NCBI GenBank assembly: GCA_023434145.1
Contig: JAEYTI010000079.1
Span: 1-18,842 of the forward strand
DNA length: 18,842 nt
DNA from: Chloroflexota bacterium
GTDB taxonomy: Bacteria; Chloroflexota; Anaerolineae; Anaerolineales; Anaerolineaceae
Direction of reading: 5' to 3'
Positions 15,791 to 18,842 of the stretch are shown piece after piece (the stretch's first letter is position 1; each line of letters opens with the position of its first letter). Both the position numbers and the translations under genes were made by a program. The notes below the pieces were generated by a model. It was not told the origin of the DNA, searched no databases, and worked only from the letters and a program-made list of their open reading frames with translations.

Positions 15791-16463
15791 CGTAATCGCG
15801 CACTTTCCAGGTAAAGTCCGCCGCCTCACCGGAGAGATGATCTGTGTTTGCCAGTGAGACCAACCGGGCCTCGATTTTGCCATCCTCCATACGCGCGGTT
15901 AGCTCGGTGATGGCGCAGTTGTGCATGGGTGTTTTAAGCAGTTCGTGGTCGAAGTCCAGGCACAGATCGCGCAAGGCAAAGGTGAACAACCCGCCGTGCC
16001 CCGCGATAATGATGTTCCTGCCAGACTTAACGCCAGCCTCATCGGCCAGCACCTTTGCCAATCCAGACTTCATCCGCCCGAACATGGTGTGATAGTCTTC
16101 GCCACCGGGGAAGCAAGACTCGGGTTTGCCGTCTCTCCAGTCGTCGATGATGCGGTTGTGCAGGTTCCACAGTGCGGCAGTTGGTTTCTGGCCTTCCAGA
16201 TCGCCTACGTTCACCTCGCGGAAGTGCTCCACCACCGTCACCGGCAGGTTCACCGCCTCGGCAATGATCTCGGCGGTCTGCCGTGCGCGGATGAGCGGTG
16301 AGGCGTAGATCTCATGGATGTTTTTTCCGCGGAAGAACTCCGCTGTCTGCTGCGCTTGCAGCACGCCCTTCGGGGTCAATGGATAATCGACCTTGCGGTG
16401 CGAAAATTCAAGTGTGATGTTGGCGAGGTTCTCGCCGTGTCGTACGAGGTAGATTCGGTTCAT
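15777..16463 (-). CDS. Histidine phosphatase family protein (phosphoglycerate mutase-like)
   Basis: A 228-aa protein with all the catalytic elements of the histidine phosphatase superfamily: RHGE at 8-11 (nucleophile His9), Arg59 in SPLIRARQTA, Glu83 in FREVNVGDLEG and His156 in AGHGG. It removes phosphate from a small molecule or phosphoprotein. The superfamily is broad and the substrate cannot be told; cofactor-dependent mutase activity is less likely than phosphatase activity but is not excluded. ATG 16463 is chosen because MNRIYLVRHGE is the normal family start; the frame is open further upstream only through a palindrome. A good extended -10 sits only 7 nt before the ATG, so a leaderless transcript is possible. 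Confidence 0.92.
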   Translation of the reverse strand: MNRIYLVRHGENLANITLEFSHRKVDYPLTPKGVLQAQQTAEFFRGKNIHEIYASPLIRARQTAEIIAEAVNLPVTVVEHFREVNVGDLEGQKPTAALWNLHNRIIDDWRDGKPESCFPGGEDYHTMFGRMKSGLAKVLADEAGVKSGRNIIIAGHGGLFTFALRDLCLDFDHELLKTPMHNCAITELTARMEDGKIEARLVSLANTDHLSGEAADFTWKVRDYDEAA

Positions 16464-16470
16464 AGTCCGT

Positions 16471-16498
16471 ATTGTAACAAATATGTGCTGGTTCGAAA
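16471..16498 (-). promoter_or_regulatory. Candidate extended -10 promoter, possibly leaderless
   Basis: On the minus strand TACAAT (16476 to 16471) is preceded by TG at 16479-16478 (TGtTACAAT). A weak -35 (TTTCGA, 16498-16493) lies 16 bp upstream. The expected start, about 7 nt downstream, coincides with the ATG at 16463. Confidence 0.45.
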
Positions 16499-16506
16499 AA
16501 TAGTTG

Positions 16507-16618
16507 GAAACGGACGGGTGTATTTCAGTTTTGTGTGGCAGTAGTCTGGGGATGCTCAGCATCCCCAGACTACTGCCACACAAAACTTCCCCCAAACTGA
16601 AATGCACCCGAAACGGAC
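16507..16618. mobile_element. 94-bp MITE-like palindrome with 9-bp direct repeats
   Basis: The element (16516-16609) has terminal inverted repeats of 16 bp with one mismatch: GGGTGTATTTCAGTTT (16516-16531) and the complement of GGGTGCATTTCAGTTT (16594-16609). Inside, 16527-16556 and 16558-16587 form a perfect 30-bp inverted repeat. The right arm is 52 nt and the left 41 nt; the left lacks exactly GGGGGAAGTTT. GAAACGGAC flanks both ends (16507-16515, 16610-16618), as expected of a target-site duplication. No transposase is encoded, so it would have moved in trans. Confidence 0.75.
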
Positions 16619-16629
16619 TGCCTCGCAGA

Positions 16630-16678
16630 CGTTTATTTTGTGAGGAAATTGCTGCACACATTCCTCACAAAATAAACG
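16630..16678. repeat. Perfect 18-bp inverted repeat with 13-nt loop
   Basis: CGTTTATTTTGTGAGGAA (16630-16647) and its reverse complement (16661-16678) flank a 13-nt loop. The arms carry TTTTGTGAGG, close to TTTTGTGTGG in the neighbouring MITE-like element. No flanking direct repeat was seen. Confidence 0.8.
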
Positions 16679-16690
16679 CCCAACCAAAAC

Positions 16691-16719
16691 TTGAAGTCCA
16701 TCGTGGGTTCTGTTATGCT
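16691..16719 (+). promoter_or_regulatory. Candidate promoter of the VOC gene
   Basis: TTGAAG (16691-16696) and TATGCT (16714-16719) are separated by 17 bp, and TG at 16711-16712 makes an extended -10 (TGtTATGCT). The predicted start is near 16726, with a leader of about 88 nt. Confidence 0.5.
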
Positions 16720-16813
16720 TGCACAAAATGATCGAAAAGATCTTGATTTGTGCTGGGATCAACCACCCATTATGGGGATTTATCTCGTGCGAGATGCCTG
16801 ATTGGAGGGACAG

Positions 16814-17671
16814 ATGACACAAACGATTGCCCCGGCGACAACAGTCGGAGAGGTGCAGCTTATCGTTTCAAACCTGGAGCGTTCGGTCAAGTATTACCGG
16901 GATGCGCTGGGGTTCCAGGTACTTCAGCAGAAAAACACTACCGCGGTTCTGGGCGTTGGCAACCGTCGCCTGCTGACTCTGGTGGAGCAGGAGGGGGCAA
17001 AACCGGCTCCGCGCACTACTGGGTTATACCACTTTGCGGTGCTGCTGCCCGACCGTCGCAGTCTGGCGCGCTTGCTCTATCACATGGCAGAAAGTGAAGT
17101 GCCGATTCAGGGCGCGTCCGATCACGGCGTCAGCGAGGCACTGTACCTGGCAGATCCGGACGGCAACGGGATCGAACTCTATCACGACCGAGACCGTGAA
17201 GAATGGCCGCTGGACGAGGCCGGAAAGATGGAAATGGGGACGGAGACGCTGGACATCGATGACTTGGTGATGGAACTGAAAGAAGGCCTGACGCCTTGGG
17301 AAGGGTTGCCAGAAGGCACCAGGATCGGACACGTGCACCTGCGCGTGCGCAATATCCCCGAGTCTGAGGCATTCTACACCGGTGTGCTGGGGTTCCAGCT
17401 CACGCAGCGTTATGGCAGCGCGGCTTCGTTCGTCTCTGCGGGTGGATATCACCATCACATTGGCATGAATACCTGGCAGAGCGCCGGCGCGCCGCCCCCA
17501 CCACCCAACGCCACCGGGCTGCGCTGGTTCGAGCTGCTGATGCCCGATAACGACGCCTTAGAGGCAGTACGAGCCCGCCTGTCTGCTGCAGGGATCACGT
17601 TGGATGCTCAGGACGAAGGCATGCTGGTGCGAGACCCCTCGGGGAACGGGATCTTACTCCGCGTCGGTTAA
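16814..17671 (+). CDS. VOC-family protein, catechol-2,3-dioxygenase-like
   Basis: A 285-aa protein of the COG2514/CatE-YfiE type, made of four beta-alpha-beta-beta-beta modules. Modules 1-2 start at VGEVQLIVSN and contain His73 (YHFAVLLP) and Glu121 (GIELYHD). Modules 3-4 start at GHVHLRV (His173/His175) and contain the family hallmark YHHHIGMNTW (212-221). Enzymes of this family open aromatic rings with Fe(II) and oxygen, but here the final GNGILLRV lacks the acidic residue often found at the metal site, so activity and substrate are uncertain. ATG 16814 follows GGAGGG (16804-16809) by 4 nt; a TTG at 16802 is less likely. The gene's last 18 bp overlap the end of the convergent YcaQ-type gene. 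Confidence 0.88.
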   Translation: MTQTIAPATTVGEVQLIVSNLERSVKYYRDALGFQVLQQKNTTAVLGVGNRRLLTLVEQEGAKPAPRTTGLYHFAVLLPDRRSLARLLYHMAESEVPIQGASDHGVSEALYLADPDGNGIELYHDRDREEWPLDEAGKMEMGTETLDIDDLVMELKEGLTPWEGLPEGTRIGHVHLRVRNIPESEAFYTGVLGFQLTQRYGSAASFVSAGGYHHHIGMNTWQSAGAPPPPPNATGLRWFELLMPDNDALEAVRARLSAAGITLDAQDEGMLVRDPSGNGILLRVG

Positions 17672-18842
17672 GTTTTCCTCCGCGGATAGGACTGTGGAAG
17701 GGGTATCTGCGGTTAGGCGCTCGCCCAGCGCCGACTCCAGCATGGTTTTGAACGTATCCGGCGCAGAACGCTCTACCACTACCTGAGGCGTGCCGTGCCA
17801 ATCCGCGCAGCGAATAATCGCGCCTGCCACGGCCTGTGTCAGATCAACCGTCGGATGTACCGACGGCTCCAAATGGATCGAGCGCACCGCGAAGATGCCT
17901 TCTTTGCGGTGCGCTTTTGCATCCAGGCGCCCAACCAGCGCATCTTCGTGCAAGATAGGCAAGGTAAAGTAGCCGTAGAGACGCTTGGCCTCCGGAGTGT
18001 AGCACTCGATGGTGTAATCGAAGTTGAACAGGCCGCGGGCGCGCTCGCGATCCCACACAATCGGGTCAAAAGGCGAGAGTAGGGTGGTAACCGTTGGGGT
18101 AAGTTCGCCGCCTGTTGCCTGCTCCAGCAGGGAGAGGTTCTCCGGGTGTATGTAGCCCGGCTCTTTCCAGCCTTCTACTGCGATGGACAACACCCGCCCA
18201 GACTCTGCCAGCCGCTCCATGCGCTTGCCGATGCCCAGCTTGGGAATGCGGTAGTAGTCGTGCGCCCAGCGGGCTGGCACGATGCCCAAATGCCGCACGG
18301 CGCGAACGGCAAATTCGTCTTCGGCCTCTTCCTTCGAGATTTCCGGCGAGGTGTCCCAATCCGGCAGAATGCGCTCGCGCAGGTCGTACACGCGCTGGAA
18401 CTTCTCGCGCCGCGCAATCATCAGATGGCCAATGGTATGCAGGTATTCCAGCGCCTGTTTCTCTTCTTTCCAGTTCCACCAGCTGCCTTTCTGTCCGTCT
18501 GTGCGCTCAAAGTCGGCCGATCGAACCGGGCCATCCGCGCAGATTTTTTCCAGCACTACATCCACAGCGGTTTGGTGCTTTTCTATCCAATCGCCGCTGT
18601 AATAGCGCTGGTTCAACCGGTCCATGCGATAGCGGTAGAGCGGGTAATCTTCGATGGGGATAAAGCAGGCGGCGTGCGCCCAATATTCAAACAGGAGGCC
18701 CTCGGCGAGGTGCTCGTCCAGCCAGCTGGGATCGTAGCTGCCCAGCCGGCTCCACAGCACAAAGTAGGGGCTTCGCGCAACCACATGGATGGTATCGATT
18801 TGCAGCACGCCCATGCAACGGATGGTGTCGAGTACATCTTGT
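17654..18842 (-). CDS. YcaQ-type winged-helix DNA glycosylase, 5' end cut by window
   Basis: A protein of the YcaQ/AlkX (HTH_42, formerly DUF1006) family. E. coli YcaQ unhooks DNA interstrand crosslinks and related AlkZ enzymes remove bulky alkylation damage. The visible part (395 codons plus one base) includes the conserved LQIDTIHVVARSPYFVLWSR; its Gln-Ile-Asp is the QxD/QxQ catalytic motif of the family. EYWAHAACFIP and a basic middle follow, with a C-terminal region ending in SAEENLTDAE. The first ATG in the window (18814) is not the true start: the frame remains open to the edge, reading QDVLDTIRC before it, and family members have about 40 residues ahead of the QID motif. Nearly full length otherwise. 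It may protect against crosslinking agents. Confidence 0.9.
   Translation of the reverse strand, partial: QDVLDTIRCMGVLQIDTIHVVARSPYFVLWSRLGSYDPSWLDEHLAEGLLFEYWAHAACFIPIEDYPLYRYRMDRLNQRYYSGDWIEKHQTAVDVVLEKICADGPVRSADFERTDGQKGSWWNWKEEKQALEYLHTIGHLMIARREKFQRVYDLRERILPDWDTSPEISKEEAEDEFAVRAVRHLGIVPARWAHDYYRIPKLGIGKRMERLAESGRVLSIAVEGWKEPGYIHPENLSLLEQATGGELTPTVTTLLSPFDPIVWDRERARGLFNFDYTIECYTPEAKRLYGYFTLPILHEDALVGRLDAKAHRKEGIFAVRSIHLEPSVHPTVDLTQAVAGAIIRCADWHGTPQVVVERSAPDTFKTMLESALGERLTADTPSTVLSAEENLTDAE

Larger units (their letters stand above)
16464..16813. other. 350-bp divergent spacer with palindromes and two promoters
   Basis: This spacer lies between the minus-strand histidine phosphatase gene and the plus-strand VOC gene. 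It contains a minus-strand promoter (16471-16498), a 94-bp MITE-like palindrome with 9-bp direct repeats (16507-16618), a second 18-bp palindrome (16630-16678), a plus-strand promoter (16691-16719) and a small hairpin (16782-16795) just before the VOC Shine-Dalgarno. No gene is supported in it. Confidence 0.8.

Noticed and set aside
16782..16795. ATCTC/GAGAT hairpin before the VOC gene
   Set aside because: Only 5-6 bp and no T run; it does not cover the Shine-Dalgarno.
16556..16822. 88-codon minus-strand ORF in the divergent spacer
   Set aside because: It runs through two palindromes and opposite the VOC promoter; its residues come from the repeats.
1..18842. CRISPR array, tRNA, rRNA, prophage or defence cluster
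   Set aside because: No regularly spaced direct repeats, RNA gene signatures, cas, toxin-antitoxin, restriction or phage genes were found.

Overview
The window looks like an ordinary chromosomal segment of a moderately GC-rich bacterium, most probably a member of the Chloroflexota (Anaerolineae-like). The grounds are the mix of genes (ClpC with RadA, a PucC-type MFS protein, a DUF6391-type small membrane protein, a very large secreted M23 protein ending in LYMPVITR) and the style of the secreted protein. No ribosomal marker is present, so this assignment is an inference.

Layout. Bases 13-2711 hold a promoter, a 150-nt leader and clpC, closed by a strong intrinsic terminator. A perfect 24-bp palindrome follows and then a same-strand run: radA, a PucC/BCD-type MFS transporter, a DUF6391-type membrane protein and the DNA polymerase III delta subunit (holA), ending at 7454. 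A 375-bp spacer with a second long palindrome and a candidate extended -10 promoter leads to a 32-codon leader ORF whose stop overlaps (ATGA) the start of a 1337-residue secreted multidomain M23-like protein. A bidirectional terminator separates this from genes on the minus strand: a 927-residue membrane-anchored coiled-coil protein (EzrA-like in layout) and, beyond a 365-bp spacer full of stem-loops, an overlapping pair encoding a histidine phosphatase and a FlaR-like P-loop kinase. A divergent spacer carries a 94-bp MITE-like palindrome with 9-bp flanking direct repeats plus another palindrome. On its far side lies a catechol-dioxygenase-like VOC gene, which overlaps tail-to-tail with a YcaQ-type DNA glycosylase gene cut by the window edge.

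Functional reading. The conserved core is protein quality control (ClpC), recombination and repair (RadA, YcaQ) and replication (delta subunit). The clpC-radA adjacency is the same as in Firmicutes, but here a terminator and a palindrome lie between the two genes. The cell-surface side is represented by the M23 protein and the EzrA-like coiled-coil protein, which converge on one shared terminator.

Most unusual are the intergenic spaces. Nearly every larger one carries long, perfect or near-perfect inverted repeats, and one of these shows target-site-duplication-like flanks and an internal 11-bp deletion in one arm. No CRISPR array, tRNA, rRNA, transposase or phage gene was seen.
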